A stretch of DNA of 57,196 nt from Rhizobiaceae bacterium (GCA_013214695.1 JABSRX010000074.1:1-57196); one strand, 5' to 3'. Positions 45,718 to 55,999 are shown, numbered from the stretch's first letter. The notes: a model not told the origin generated them from the letters alone. A program made the numbers and translations.

Positions 45718-46794
45718 TCACCGGACCACGTTTTGGATGACCTCAAAAAGCGGCTTCTTCTGCCAGTTTTCGTCGAAGGGCAGAGGCCGCGCCTTGGCAT
45801 CGTCATCGCGAGGAAAGGTCTCATCGATCCAGCTATAACGGTCGTTAAGACCCCAGGTTGCAATGAATTCTGGCTCCGCAATATCGGTTAGAGCCGTCAG
45901 ATATTCGCGCGCTGTATTGGCAACTCCCCTATCGCGTCGCGCAATGTCAGCGCTCAGTTTCCAGTCGATAATGTCCAGTTCGGTGATCGCAACGGCGACG
46001 CCCAGCGTTTTCAACTGGCCGACAAAATCGGCGAGGTTGTCTTTGCCGACCCGGCGCTCGGCATAAAGATGGGCCTGCATACCAACCCCGTGAACGGGAA
46101 TGTTCTTGTCCTGCAAGCGCCGCACGATACTCAAGATCGCTTTTTGCCGTGCCGCCACCCGAGGACCTTCGTCCTGAAGATCGTAATCGTTGATGAACAG
46201 CCTGGCCTTTGGATCAGCAGAAGCCGCTGCTTTGAAAGCAATGTCGACATGTTTGGGCCCAAGCGAGTTGTACCAGACGCCGGCCCGCCATTTCCCTTCG
46301 CTCAAGGGGTCATGGGCAACAACTTCATTGGCAACGTCCCATGTGGCTATCCGCCCGGCATATCGACCCATCACCTTCTCGACATGCTCATTGAGCAGTC
46401 TTTCCAGCTTGCGTGGTGAGGTGATCTGATCCAGCCAGGCCGGATTGGCGTGATACCAAAGCAACGCATGACCGTGCAGGCGCTTTTTGTTTTGTTCTGC
46501 AAATTCAATGATTTCATCGGCGCCGGAAAAATCAAACTTGTCTTCGTCATAGCGCAGACTGGCCCATTTGAGCGCGTTCATCGGTGTGATCAGATCAACA
46601 TGCTCGACCAGCGCCTGCTTGAGCATCGGATCGCTGCGAAACGGCTCCAAATGCACCGCCGCACCCAGCGGTATCCTGTTTGCAGACGCCTGCGTCGCGC
46701 GGGCAAACGGGGTTAACAAAGTGTTACCCAATAGGGCGCCAGCAAGGCCTATTGCTGAACGACGTGTTAACAGATTGTGACTAATATTACTCAC
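45718..46794 (-). CDS. GH10 endo-beta-glycanase (xylanase family), Tat-exported
   Basis: A 358-residue glycoside hydrolase of family 10. A twin-arginine signal (RRSAIGLAGA, residues 11-20) precedes the barrel. LHGHALLWYHANPAW is a family signature; Glu157 in WDVANEV is the acid/base and Glu272 in ITELDI the nucleophile. In exopolysaccharide loci such enzymes trim or release polymer made by the same locus. It would act in the periplasm or outside on a beta-1,4-linked polymer. Divergent from wzx with about 70 bases between. Confidence 0.9.
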   Translation of the reverse strand: MSNISHNLLTRRSAIGLAGALLGNTLLTPFARATQASANRIPLGAAVHLEPFRSDPMLKQALVEHVDLITPMNALKWASLRYDEDKFDFSGADEIIEFAEQNKKRLHGHALLWYHANPAWLDQITSPRKLERLLNEHVEKVMGRYAGRIATWDVANEVVAHDPLSEGKWRAGVWYNSLGPKHVDIAFKAAASADPKARLFINDYDLQDEGPRVAARQKAILSIVRRLQDKNIPVHGVGMQAHLYAERRVGKDNLADFVGQLKTLGVAVAITELDIIDWKLSADIARRDRGVANTAREYLTALTDIAEPEFIATWGLNDRYSWIDETFPRDDDAKARPLPFDENWQKKPLFEVIQNVVR

Positions 46795-46864
46795 AGTTTT
46801 ACCACCACCATTAAGCCTGTCGCCTCACCGCCGGCTTATAAGGGCAATTGATGAAGCAATCGTG

Positions 46865-48163
46865 ATGTCGGTGCAGTCCTATTCACAATCGATGGCGAAT
46901 GTCGTGACGCTGGGCCTTGGTCGCCTGGGCATTAACCGCGCGCAGATCATCGACTATTCCGCTTTGCTGAGCGGACAGCTTGGACGGCTGGTTTTCTCGG
47001 TGGTTTATTTCGTGGTCCTTGCACGCACTTTGTCGCTCGGTGATTTTGGCATCTTCGCTTCCTGTTCAGCGATCGGCATCGTGCTTTCGCGCCTGGTAGG
47101 GTTTGGCTACATCTCTCCCCTGTTTCGCGTTGCCACAACCAAACCGAGTTTGATTGGTGCCTATACCGGTGGGTTTCTCGTCGCGGTGGCACTGTCCCTA
47201 CCCCTGGTGTTTGCCATCAGTTGGGGCATCTATGCGATGCTCTATGCGTCGCTGATTCCATTGCACGTATTCGCCATGATCGTCTTGGCCGAGGCCGTTT
47301 GCTGGCGCGGCATTGAGACGACGATCATCGTATGTAATGGGCAGAACCGATATACCACGGCAGCACTCCTTGGCATTTCCGGCGTCGCCATAAAGCTTGC
47401 CGCTGCCATTGCCCTGTTCTTCCAGACAAGTCACACACTGGAGACCTGGGCGCCTCTGTATTTCAGCAGCTTATTTCTGGTGATGATGATTGGCGTTGTT
47501 TTTCTCTATCCCAAACAGAGACTGAGATGGCAGCCAAAGGCATGGATCGGGCGCGCCAAAGACGCCATGGGTGTGTCCGCAGCCGAGACGTTGTTCTACC
47601 TGCAATCGGAAATGGACAAAGTCCTCGTTTTGGCGCTTGGCGGTGAAATCCTCTCAGGTCTTTACGCCATTGTGATGCGCCTGGTGGATCTGACCGCTGT
47701 GCCCTTGCGCGCCTTCAGCACCATGTTGACCCAATGGATCATGCGCAGCCGCAAATCCGGTGGTGCCGCCAAGACCGGGTTGAAACTCGACCTGATCATA
47801 GGCCTGACATCGATCGTGGCAATCGTCGGCATCGCCGGCCTATTGTCCTTTGCCCCCAACATTCTGGGCCAGAATATCGCGATGGGCGCGTCGTTCCTTT
47901 GGCTATTGGTTTTGGTGCCGGCCTTCCGCAACGCAATCGAACTGCACACCGATCTGCTTTATGGTCATCAATTCATGGCCGCACGTGTCGCCCTGCTCGC
48001 CTATCTCGGCACATTGAAAGCACTGTTGATCGCCATTGTCCTGGGGCATACGCAGGAGTTTGCCGAAGTTGCCTTGCTGCTCAATCTCGTATTCGGCGCG
48101 CTCTACATCGCGTCAGCGCTGGTCACCTATTCGAGGCTCAACAGGCGTTTGAAAAAACTCTAG
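46865..48163 (+). CDS. Wzx-like polysaccharide flippase
   Basis: A 432-residue membrane protein with about 12-14 hydrophobic segments, of the MATE/MOP polysaccharide exporter superfamily: LSGQLGRLVFSVVYFVVLARTLSLGDFGIFASC at its start is typical of Wzx (quoted in pieces: FVVLARTLSLGDFG). It translocates lipid-linked repeat units. ATG at 46865; a GTG three bases earlier is an alternative. Precedes, on the other strand, the glycosyltransferase genes. Confidence 0.85.
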   Translation: MSVQSYSQSMANVVTLGLGRLGINRAQIIDYSALLSGQLGRLVFSVVYFVVLARTLSLGDFGIFASCSAIGIVLSRLVGFGYISPLFRVATTKPSLIGAYTGGFLVAVALSLPLVFAISWGIYAMLYASLIPLHVFAMIVLAEAVCWRGIETTIIVCNGQNRYTTAALLGISGVAIKLAAAIALFFQTSHTLETWAPLYFSSLFLVMMIGVVFLYPKQRLRWQPKAWIGRAKDAMGVSAAETLFYLQSEMDKVLVLALGGEILSGLYAIVMRLVDLTAVPLRAFSTMLTQWIMRSRKSGGAAKTGLKLDLIIGLTSIVAIVGIAGLLSFAPNILGQNIAMGASFLWLLVLVPAFRNAIELHTDLLYGHQFMAARVALLAYLGTLKALLIAIVLGHTQEFAEVALLLNLVFGALYIASALVTYSRLNRRLKKL

Positions 48164-48178
48164 TTGTTCAGGCAAAAA

Positions 48179-49063
48179 TCAAGCGGCGATCAAGTCACGC
48201 AACAGATGCGCGCTTGTCCCGGTAAACGACTGAATGCCGATGGCAACCTGATGGGGCTGCATGGTTCGCAAAAACACTTCCAGCGCTTCCCGGTTGAGCG
48301 CGTCGCCCGACCAATAGGTCTGACAAAGCGCGCCCCGTCCCGCAAAATGTCCGCGACCGCCAACAACAGTATCAGCATAGGCGCCATAGATCTGGCATTC
48401 TGAAAAACTCCGCCTCGAGCCGATGGCGGCAATCCAGTTCTTGGAAGTCACATTTTCAATATGACGGCACATGTTCACCACATGATCGCGCCGCCAGCTC
48501 ACCAGATTGTTGATATAGTCGTGGGCTGGGAAACTCACCTCGCCTAGACCGTTCAATCGCGCCGCATGGCGCGTCCAATCTTTGTGGAGTTTGCCGGATT
48601 CGGGCAGCGTATCGTTGATGCCGAGGTCTTTTCGGTAAAGACGCAACAGTCCGTCTTGCCACAGATCTCGTGTTGAAAATGGCTTTACGAACAGCATGTC
48701 TGAATCGCAATACAACAAGCCATCCTGTTCAAGATAGGATGCAATCGCGATGCGACGAAGCTGTTGAATGTGCCATCCACGCATCGGCCAGGTACGGGTT
48801 GAAAACCAGATCTTGCGCGATGTTGAAGAAAATCCCTGCCTGGCGCTTTTCAGCCAGCTGGGCAGAATGTCTTTTTCGTTGATGACATGGCGACGCGGCC
48901 CTGCCAGCGGCAGGAACGTTTTGTAGTCGTCGTTGTCGACCAGAATGTAGTGATCGGGTCGATCCGCGACAAAACGATCAATGCTGTCGCACAGCAATCG
49001 GCAATGCTCAAAGTCCGCCGCATAGCTCGGCGTGATCAGCGCTGTGCTGGGTGATTTGCTCAC
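48179..49063 (-). CDS. Putative glycosyltransferase (DUF6492-like)
   Basis: A 294-residue protein beginning STALITPSYAADFEHCRLLC, with YILVDND and LLYCDSDMLFVKPF; the DSD acts like the metal-binding DxD of GT-A enzymes. The rest (SWLKSARQGFS, WHIQQLRRIA, HDYINNLVSWRRDHV) resembles the DUF6492 transferase-like family. The GTG at 49063 overlaps the preceding stop (GTGA), which decides the start against the longer open frame. Sugar and acceptor are unknown. Confidence 0.7.
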   Translation of the reverse strand: MSKSPSTALITPSYAADFEHCRLLCDSIDRFVADRPDHYILVDNDDYKTFLPLAGPRRHVINEKDILPSWLKSARQGFSSTSRKIWFSTRTWPMRGWHIQQLRRIAIASYLEQDGLLYCDSDMLFVKPFSTRDLWQDGLLRLYRKDLGINDTLPESGKLHKDWTRHAARLNGLGEVSFPAHDYINNLVSWRRDHVVNMCRHIENVTSKNWIAAIGSRRSFSECQIYGAYADTVVGGRGHFAGRGALCQTYWSGDALNREALEVFLRTMQPHQVAIGIQSFTGTSAHLLRDLIAA

Positions 49064-49896
49064 GCGTTTGGACCTTTCACCGCACCAAACCACTTTTGGC
49101 GCAAAATCCGCATGATGAAGAGCGGATTGCCCACAACATAGCGTCGCCACATGCGTTTGGGTTCCAAACCCAGGCGGAACAACCATTCCAGACGCCAACG
49201 GATCATCATCTGCGGTGCCCGTGGTACGGAGCCAGAAGTAAAATCCAGTAAAGCGCCAACACCAACACAAATGGAGGCATGTTCTGTGGTGCAATTTTTG
49301 GCGATCCACTCCTCCTGCTTCGGGTTGCCAAAGGCAACCAGGAGAATGTCGGGTCGCTCAGCTTTGAGACGTTCAAGAATCTCAGCTTCCTGATCGCTGT
49401 CGAAATAACCGTCACTGACAACACTGAAATCGTGTTGCGGGTTATTTTCCCCAAACTTCAAGGCGGCAGCTTCTGCCACGCCGGGCTTAGCCCCCAGCAA
49501 TGCTATTCGACGCCTTTTCCCGCTGGTCATGCGACTAAACAGTTTGGGAACAAAATCTGTTCCATTGAGATTTTCTGGAAACGCCGTTCCGTAGAGGAGG
49601 CGGGCACCGAGATCGAGGCCGACTCCGTCCGACAGCACGGTGAAATCTTTCAGGATACGGCGATAGTTCGCGTCGCCGTACGCAATGTTGGCGCCATGGG
49701 CGTTCAAAAATGAGAGCTTGCGGTGCTCGCCGCTTTCAATCACCCGTTCCAATTCGCAGACGGCGGAATTGCTGGTGGCTGCCCAAACGTCGACACCGAG
49801 AATATTGTGGGTATCCCGTTCGGCTGGGCCGGGACCAACTGAACCGCCAGACTTCAAGCGTGCGGGGGCCAACAATGTTTCGCTCGCATTGCCCAT
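49060..49896 (-). CDS. WecG/TagA/CpsF-family glycosyltransferase
   Basis: A 278-residue cytoplasmic or membrane-peripheral glycosyltransferase. Motifs in order: ILGVDVWAATSN, FLNAHGANIAYG, LSDGVGLDLGARLLYG, LLGAKPGVAEAAA, SDGYFD, DILLVAFGNPKQEEWI, GVGALLDFTSGSVPRAP. Members add the second sugar (ManNAcA, GlcA or others) to an undecaprenyl-linked primer. ATG at 49896 is chosen over a TTG at 49911 for its GAAGAAG spacing. Coupled to the DUF6492-like gene. Confidence 0.9.
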   Translation of the reverse strand: MGNASETLLAPARLKSGGSVGPGPAERDTHNILGVDVWAATSNSAVCELERVIESGEHRKLSFLNAHGANIAYGDANYRRILKDFTVLSDGVGLDLGARLLYGTAFPENLNGTDFVPKLFSRMTSGKRRRIALLGAKPGVAEAAALKFGENNPQHDFSVVSDGYFDSDQEAEILERLKAERPDILLVAFGNPKQEEWIAKNCTTEHASICVGVGALLDFTSGSVPRAPQMMIRWRLEWLFRLGLEPKRMWRRYVVGNPLFIMRILRQKWFGAVKGPNA

Positions 49897-50029
49897 GAAA
49901 GTCTTCTTCAATCCTCGTCATCGCGAACCGGCCGTATACCAGTCCGCATAGCTGTCCACACCCGCCCAAAAGTGATGGCGACAATATCGCATAAACCATT
50001 GCAATTTTGTGAAAAATCTATGCTTTTGG

Positions 50030-51184
50030 TTAAGCTAGCGCGGCCAGGCCGAGACGCAATCCGTCGGCCATTCCGTCGCGCTGTTTATTAAGAAAATCGG
50101 CCCCATCAGCAACCGGCAAAATGCCGGCTTTTTCCCGTTCGATCAGGGTCACCAGCGCGTTGCAAAACTCCTCTGGCGTATCGGCCTGCAGACAGTTTTC
50201 CGGCAGAACATCAATGCCGCGCAAGGATGAAGATGTTGCCACGCAGGCCCGACCCGACTGAAACGCCTCAATGGTCTTGAGCTGAACGCCCGTTCCTCCG
50301 CGACTGATCAGCGGAATGATGCGCACCGAATTGAGAAAGTTCTCTGCACTGTCGACCCGGCCCAAATACTGGACGCGCGGATCTGATTTCAGGGGTGTGT
50401 CGGGCACACTGCCGGCGACAGCGATGCTCATATCAACCGGCAATTGCGGCACGACTTCCTCGACAAACCATTTCAGCCCCAAGAAGTTAGGTTGCCAGGA
50501 CCAGGTTCCGATAAGCCCGACATCATATTGTTTTTTAACAGATATTTCCTGTGCATTACTCGTTGGCAAGAACAATGGCAGATGGCAACCTGTGTCCGCG
50601 CTCAGATCATGGTCGCTGGTGTCATCCGCACTGAAGGTCCACGTGAACCGCGCATGCCGACACAAATCCTCTTCCAATGAACGCAACAATCTGGCGTCCC
50701 GACGGTACAGATAGCGTTGCAGAATTGACGGCGAAACCTCGGCATTTTGTTGGGCAGATCGATGCTCCACATTATGCGCCACATAAAGATAGGGGTGCTG
50801 CAGCAGTTCCGGAAACGCCGCGGCCATCTGGTAGGAATTAAGGATATGCGCATCGAAGGGGCCGTGTTCCGACATCGCACGCGCCAATTCGCGCTTGGGG
50901 AAGTCGACCAGCTTGGCTGCGGCAAAAGGCAAGCCATGTTGAAGCGCGCGCGCCAACCAGACCAGCTTTTGAGCACCGCCTGCTGTTGCGTTTTCGAGCT
51001 CGCGGGTGCCCAGTACAACTTGGTCGCCCAGCCCTGCTCCAGCCTGTCGTGGCAACCTGAAGCCAAAAACCGTCACCGAATGCCCAAGCTCGCGCAATCC
51101 CGCCAAGACGGCGTCATTGGCGATCTCGAACCCGGTCGTTGGATCGCCATCAGGAACAATCGATGTGAAAAACGCGAATCGCAT
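50030..51184 (-). CDS. GT-B glycosyltransferase
   Basis: A 384-residue GT-B (GT4-like) transferase. The N-terminal domain starts RFAFFTSIVPDGDPTTGFEIANDAV; the C-terminal nucleotide-sugar domain has DVGLIGTWSWQPN, VQYLGRVDS and PLISRGGTGVQLKTIEAFQSGRA, where Glu of the EAF and the Gly-rich loop bind the donor. ATG at 51184; an ATG at 51196 is possible. Divergent from the family 2 glycosyltransferase gene. Confidence 0.82.
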   Translation of the reverse strand: MRFAFFTSIVPDGDPTTGFEIANDAVLAGLRELGHSVTVFGFRLPRQAGAGLGDQVVLGTRELENATAGGAQKLVWLARALQHGLPFAAAKLVDFPKRELARAMSEHGPFDAHILNSYQMAAAFPELLQHPYLYVAHNVEHRSAQQNAEVSPSILQRYLYRRDARLLRSLEEDLCRHARFTWTFSADDTSDHDLSADTGCHLPLFLPTSNAQEISVKKQYDVGLIGTWSWQPNFLGLKWFVEEVVPQLPVDMSIAVAGSVPDTPLKSDPRVQYLGRVDSAENFLNSVRIIPLISRGGTGVQLKTIEAFQSGRACVATSSSLRGIDVLPENCLQADTPEEFCNALVTLIEREKAGILPVADGADFLNKQRDGMADGLRLGLAALA

Positions 51185-51287
51185 GGCCCGGCCCATTTGA
51201 AGTTGAGGGTCATTATCCCCCTTGCGGGCTGAGTATTTCGTTAATCTGCCGTCCTTATGATCGCGACAGAAACAGAGATCAAAAGCA

Positions 51288-52289
51288 ATGATGACAGCGC
51301 AACCGCCTGGCGAATCCGACATCACGATCACGTGGCAACACCATGCTACAGATCCTCAGTCCATCGAGTTGGTCGTTGTGCTGCCGACGTTCAAACGGCC
51401 TGATCATCTGCGCATCACGCTGCAGTCCGTAATCAATCAAACCACCCCGAAACCCTATGCCATCGTCGTGATGGACAATCATCCAGAAGGGTCGCAGGGT
51501 GCTGTCGCTGCAGAGGAATTGCTCAAAGAATCAGAGGTTTCGGCGACCATTATCCTCGCCCACCGTCGCGGCAACTGCGCCGCCTACAATGCGGGCTTTC
51601 ATACGGCACTGAGCACCTATGAACACGCCAGATGGATCCAGATCATCGACGATGACGAGATCGCCCATCCTGATTGGCTTGAAAACCAGGTGGCCACGGC
51701 AGAACGGTTGGGCGTCGACTTTTGCGGTGCACCGCAGCATCCGATCTTTGACGGTGGCCGGCATCAGGATTGGCAGCGCCATCCGGTGTTCGAGCCTCCC
51801 TTCAAATCCAGCGGTCAGGTGCCGATCCTCTACTCCAGCGGCAATGTTCTGCTCAGCACCGAACGTTTGCGCGAGCATCAGCACCCGTGGTTGGACGAAG
51901 TCTTTAATTTTCTTGGCGGCGGTGACAGTGATTTTTTCGACCGATGCAAGCGGCGTGGCGCACGCTTTGGTTGGTGTGCTGAAGCGGGTGTTGACGAAAC
52001 AACACCGCTGCGCCGCACCGAGCTTTCTTGGCTCAATTCGCGCAGCCTGCGCAATGGCTCGATATCCGCGCTGATCCAGAAACGCGCGGCTCGGTCGATG
52101 ACCGATCACGCCGCCAGAATAATTAAGTCGTCGCTGCTGCTAGCGGCTTCTCCTTACCGTTCGTTAACACTGTTTGTTAACAAACGCTCCCTTATCATGG
52201 CGCTGAATCCGATGAATGTTGCCCTCGGGCGTTTGCTGATGGAATTCGGCTTTGCCAACGAACAATACAGAGCTGCCGACAAGAACTAG
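51288..52289 (+). CDS. Family 2 glycosyltransferase
   Basis: A 333-residue GT-A enzyme: ELVVVLPTFKRPDHLRITLQS, a RGNCAAYNAG segment, and QIIDDDEIAHPDW with the DDD metal motif (about residues 117-121). GGDSDFFDRCKRRG holds the ED-like catalytic region. It adds a sugar to the growing lipid-linked repeat of the exopolysaccharide. Starts the rightward half of the locus, 28 bases before wzy. Confidence 0.87.
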   Translation: MMTAQPPGESDITITWQHHATDPQSIELVVVLPTFKRPDHLRITLQSVINQTTPKPYAIVVMDNHPEGSQGAVAAEELLKESEVSATIILAHRRGNCAAYNAGFHTALSTYEHARWIQIIDDDEIAHPDWLENQVATAERLGVDFCGAPQHPIFDGGRHQDWQRHPVFEPPFKSSGQVPILYSSGNVLLSTERLREHQHPWLDEVFNFLGGGDSDFFDRCKRRGARFGWCAEAGVDETTPLRRTELSWLNSRSLRNGSISALIQKRAARSMTDHAARIIKSSLLLAASPYRSLTLFVNKRSLIMALNPMNVALGRLLMEFGFANEQYRAADKN

Positions 52290-52316
52290 CCAGGCTGGTG
52301 GAAGTGGGAAGGCAAA

Positions 52317-53642
52317 ATGAGCCATACCCACACATTCAGCGATAGCCGGCATCGCTCTCCCCCGATTGCACGTGAGAGCGGCAATTATTGGCCAGCCGCC
52401 ATCATTCTCACCATCGTCTTCGTTACGTTCCGCCCGCTCTCCGATCCCGAAGTGATTTCCGGATCTGGTGGCGGTGGCGACCTGGTGAATCAGTTGGGCT
52501 TTGGCGGGCTAGGCCTTATCTGCCTGTATTTGTTGGTTAAAAGAACCAGCTCAGAGGCAATATCGGCGCTGACCAATCCACTCTGGCTGATGGTCTTGCC
52601 GGTTCTGGCCTTGTCCGTCGTCAGCGCTGATCTGCCCGGTTCGGCCCTGCGCGCCGTCCTGTTTTCCTTTGTTGTGGTTCTTGCTGCCGCAACGGCGATG
52701 AGCCAACACCGCACAATGTCGGAACTGGTATCGGCCCTCAGTTTTGCCACCGGCTGCACCCTGTTGTTTTGCTATGTCGCGGTGTTTTTCTATCCTGAAC
52801 TCGGCGTCCATGAAGCCGAAGGGGCGGAAGCTGTCCACGCTGGCCTCTGGCGGGGCGTTTACGATCACAAGAACGTCGCAACCTATGTAATGGGTGGCTT
52901 TGTGCTTTTCGGCTGGTTCATTGCCCAAAATGGCAAGCCCGGTGTGGGATTGGCTATCCTGTTGGCCGCATCGGTTTTCGTGCTTCAGGCCGGGTCCAAG
53001 ACCGTCATGTTCATTTTGCCGGCCAGCATTTTATGCGTCGCTGTTGCCCAATGGATCACCTGGCCATTCTTGAAAGCACTGACGGTTCTCTCTCCGGTGG
53101 TGGTCCTTGGCACTGTGACGCTGGGATCCGTAATCTACTCCCCTATCCTACTGGAAATACAAAGCTACTTTCCCGGAATTACCTACACGGGACGCACAGA
53201 TTTGTGGACTTTCGGGCTGGAAGATTTGGCACAATCTCCCTGGTTCGGATTCGGCTTCGAAAGCTATTGGCGCACGCCACGCGTGATGGATGCTGTGCAA
53301 CCCATCGATCTGAATTGGGATGTGCGCGACTCCGTTCACGGTCATAATTCGTGGCTAGATGCTGCGCTCAGTTTTGGCATTCCAGGAGCGCTGCTGCTGG
53401 GGCTGGTTCTGGTCGTCATGCCAATTCGCGACTATGTCTCAATCCCCAACAGCGGCAACGCAGGCAAATTGGCCAAGCTGTTTGTCACTCTGTGGTTGTT
53501 CACCGCCTTGGGCGCCAATCTTGAGAGCTTTTTCTTTCGGCGTGCCGATCCGGTCTGGTTCTCCATGCTGATCGCAATTGTCGGCCTGCGCCTGACGGCT
53601 CATATCAGCCGTCGGCATAATGCCGCCCCAAAGCGCCGTTAG
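52317..53642 (+). CDS. Wzy/O-antigen ligase-type polymerase
   Basis: A 441-residue membrane protein with about 11 hydrophobic segments and a periplasmic loop containing RTDLWTFGLEDLAQSPWFGFGFESYW and VHGHNSWLDAALSFG, the H(N)xxL region of WaaL/Wzy enzymes. It polymerises or ligates repeat units in the periplasm. With wzx and wzz in the same locus, polymerase is the likelier role. Confidence 0.83.
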   Translation: MSHTHTFSDSRHRSPPIARESGNYWPAAIILTIVFVTFRPLSDPEVISGSGGGGDLVNQLGFGGLGLICLYLLVKRTSSEAISALTNPLWLMVLPVLALSVVSADLPGSALRAVLFSFVVVLAAATAMSQHRTMSELVSALSFATGCTLLFCYVAVFFYPELGVHEAEGAEAVHAGLWRGVYDHKNVATYVMGGFVLFGWFIAQNGKPGVGLAILLAASVFVLQAGSKTVMFILPASILCVAVAQWITWPFLKALTVLSPVVVLGTVTLGSVIYSPILLEIQSYFPGITYTGRTDLWTFGLEDLAQSPWFGFGFESYWRTPRVMDAVQPIDLNWDVRDSVHGHNSWLDAALSFGIPGALLLGLVLVVMPIRDYVSIPNSGNAGKLAKLFVTLWLFTALGANLESFFFRRADPVWFSMLIAIVGLRLTAHISRRHNAAPKRR

Positions 53643-53677
53643 TTGCCATTTACGGGAAACTTGGTTCGGGCAACATC

Positions 53678-54379
53678 ATGAGCGATAATCTCACACGCCG
53701 AGCGTTTATATCCTCCAGCCTGGTTGCCAGTGGTTCGTTGCTTATTGGCTGCAACTCCAGTCGACTGATCGATGATGTCAGCACCGGTTCGATCACCAGC
53801 AAGGCGCGCCGCCCTTCAATCGGAATCGACGCAAATCTGCGCTCTGCCGGATCGATGTATTCCGAGAAGATCGACGGCCAATACACACTCGCCGCTGTCC
53901 CCTATCAGGAATTGGACGTGCGCTTCCGCCGCCAGCGTGTGGTCAACCGGACCGGACTGGGACCGGGTAACCTTCTGGTAGATCCCCACAACCACCATGC
54001 CTATTACGTGCTCAGCCGCGACGAAGCCGTGCGATATGGTGTCGGCGTCGGCAAAGCAGGATTTGAATGGACCGGCGACGCCGTCATCGGGCGCAAGGCA
54101 AAATGGCCGCGCTGGACGCCACCGGCAGAAATGATTGCCCGCTCTCCACAGCTTGAAAAATACCGCAATGGTATGGAAGGTGGCATCGACAATCCGTTGG
54201 GTGCCCGTGCCTTGTACCTTTATGCCAACGGGCGGGACACGCTGTATCGCCTGCACGGCACGCCGGAGTGGCAGTCGATTGGCAAATCCATGTCGTCCGG
54301 CTGTATTCGGCTGCTCAATCAGGATGTGATCGATTTGTTCGATCGGGTTCCGGTTGGCACCAGGGTGCGGGTCATTTAA
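53678..54379 (+). CDS. L,D-transpeptidase (YkuD) lipoprotein
   Basis: A 233-residue protein with Tat-like RR (residues 7-8), hydrophobic stretch and lipobox LLIGC (Cys25). The YkuD catalytic motif is complete: His193 in LHGTPEW and SSGCIR with Cys209 and Arg211. It makes 3-3 or protein-peptidoglycan crosslinks in the periplasm. Starts 35 bases after wzy; no link to polysaccharide is needed. Confidence 0.92.
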   Translation: MSDNLTRRAFISSSLVASGSLLIGCNSSRLIDDVSTGSITSKARRPSIGIDANLRSAGSMYSEKIDGQYTLAAVPYQELDVRFRRQRVVNRTGLGPGNLLVDPHNHHAYYVLSRDEAVRYGVGVGKAGFEWTGDAVIGRKAKWPRWTPPAEMIARSPQLEKYRNGMEGGIDNPLGARALYLYANGRDTLYRLHGTPEWQSIGKSMSSGCIRLLNQDVIDLFDRVPVGTRVRVI

Positions 54380-54503
54380 CGTCAGTCTTATTCCAGACAA
54401 CAAAATTCTCCGTCCCCTATCAATTGGTGTGGCATTGGTCTAAGGAGGCGTCACGTCCTCCATCTATCCGGAACCCCTATGTTACGGCCCACGCTTTCAG
54501 CGT

Positions 54504-55991
54504 TTGCGGATCGCCTGTCCCGAAGCGGTGGCATTTGCCTTTGTTGCCGGCGTCCATCCGCTTGTTGGTCTCTACGCGGCCTTCATCGTCGGTCTCATCA
54601 CAGCCCTGTTCGGTGGCCGTCCGGGCATGATTTCCGGCGCCACCGGTGCCTTGGCTGTAGTGATGGTTGCACTGGTGGCAGAACACGGCGTGGAGTACCT
54701 CTTCGCAACTGTGGTGTTGATGGGTATCCTACAAATACTGGCCGGTATCTTCCGGCTCGGAAAATTCATTCGACTGGTGCCCCATCCCGTCATGCTGGGC
54801 TTTGTCAACGGCCTGGCAATCGTGATCTTCCTGGCGCAAATGACCCAGTTCAAAGTGACGGGCGATGACGGTGTAAAAGTCTGGATGAGCGGCACGCCGC
54901 TTCTCACCATGCTCGGTCTGGTCTCTTTGACAATGGCAATCATCTACCTGTTTCCAAAATTCACCAAAGCCGTCCCTGCGCCTCTGGCAGGCATTGCCAT
55001 TGTGGCTGCCCTGGTCATCGCGGCCGGCATGGACGTGCCGCGTGTTGGCGATCTGGCCTCGATCCAGGGCGGATTGCCGCCATTCCACATTCCAGCCGTT
55101 CCGTTGACCTTGGAAACCCTGCAGATCATCTTCCCCTATGCTTTGATCCTCGCCGCCATTGGCCTGATCGAAAGCCTGCTGACCCTCAACCTGGTGGGCG
55201 AAATCACCGGCAAGTCCGGAGGCGCCTCACAGGAATGTCTGGCGCAGGGCGCAGCCAACACCGTAACCGGGTTCTTCGGCGGCATGGGCGGTTGCGCGAT
55301 GATCGGGCAGTCGATGATCAACGTGAAGTCTGGCGGCCGCACCCGCCTGTCAGGGATCGCCGCGGCCCTGTTCCTGTTGACGTTTATTCTGGTTGCTTCC
55401 GATTTGATCGAACAGATCCCACTGGCCGCTCTCGTCGGGGTCATGTTCATGGTCGTCATCGGCACCTTCGCCTGGCACAGCCTACGCATCTTCGGCAAAA
55501 TTCCATTTACCGACGCTTTGGTGATCGTGCTGGTAACGGCCGTGACCGTCGCCACCGACCTTGCTGTTGCTGTGATCGTCGGCGTCATCGTCTCGGCGTT
55601 GGCCTACGCCTGGCAGAACGCCACCCGCATTCGGGCCAATATCGATACGCCGTTCGAAGGCACCAAGGTCTACGCTATTGAAGGCCCGCTGTTCTTCGGG
55701 TCAGCGGATGGCTTTGCTGAAATCTTCACGCCGGACGAGGATCCGGATCTGGTGATTGTTGATTTCATCAACTCTCGCGTTGTTGATCAGTCGGCACTGC
55801 AGGCGATTGAGGCCATGGCGACGCGCTATGAAAAACGCGGCAAGCAGCTGCAGCTTCGGCACCTGTCGCGCGACTGCCACAAGTTGCTGAAGCGGGCCGG
55901 TCAATTGATCGTCGATTCAGACAACGATCCGGAATACGGCCTGCCTGTCGACTACAATGTGCGCACCGGCATGTTGGGTGGCGGACACTAG
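54504..55991 (+). CDS. SulP-family anion transporter with abnormal N-terminus
   Basis: A SulP transporter of up to 495 residues: [39 protein letters not shown], many membrane helices and a STAS domain ([23 protein letters not shown]). The family normally has 20-40 residues and the start of helix 1 before PEAVAFA; here an in-frame reading upstream reaches a TAA at 54441 without ATG/GTG and without the expected helix. A TTG at 54504 is the first candidate start. An ATG at 54479 opens another frame. Either the gene has lost its 5' part or a frameshift or assembly error hides it. Substrate could be sulfate or bicarbonate. Confidence 0.75.
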   Translation: MRIACPEAVAFAFVAGVHPLVGLYAAFIVGLITALFGGRPGMISGATGALAVVMVALVAEHGVEYLFATVVLMGILQILAGIFRLGKFIRLVPHPVMLGFVNGLAIVIFLAQMTQFKVTGDDGVKVWMSGTPLLTMLGLVSLTMAIIYLFPKFTKAVPAPLAGIAIVAALVIAAGMDVPRVGDLASIQGGLPPFHIPAVPLTLETLQIIFPYALILAAIGLIESLLTLNLVGEITGKSGGASQECLAQGAANTVTGFFGGMGGCAMIGQSMINVKSGGRTRLSGIAAALFLLTFILVASDLIEQIPLAALVGVMFMVVIGTFAWHSLRIFGKIPFTDALVIVLVTAVTVATDLAVAVIVGVIVSALAYAWQNATRIRANIDTPFEGTKVYAIEGPLFFGSADGFAEIFTPDEDPDLVIVDFINSRVVDQSALQAIEAMATRYEKRGKQLQLRHLSRDCHKLLKRAGQLIVDSDNDPEYGLPVDYNVRTGMLGGGH

Positions 55992-55999
55992 AGTCTGCT

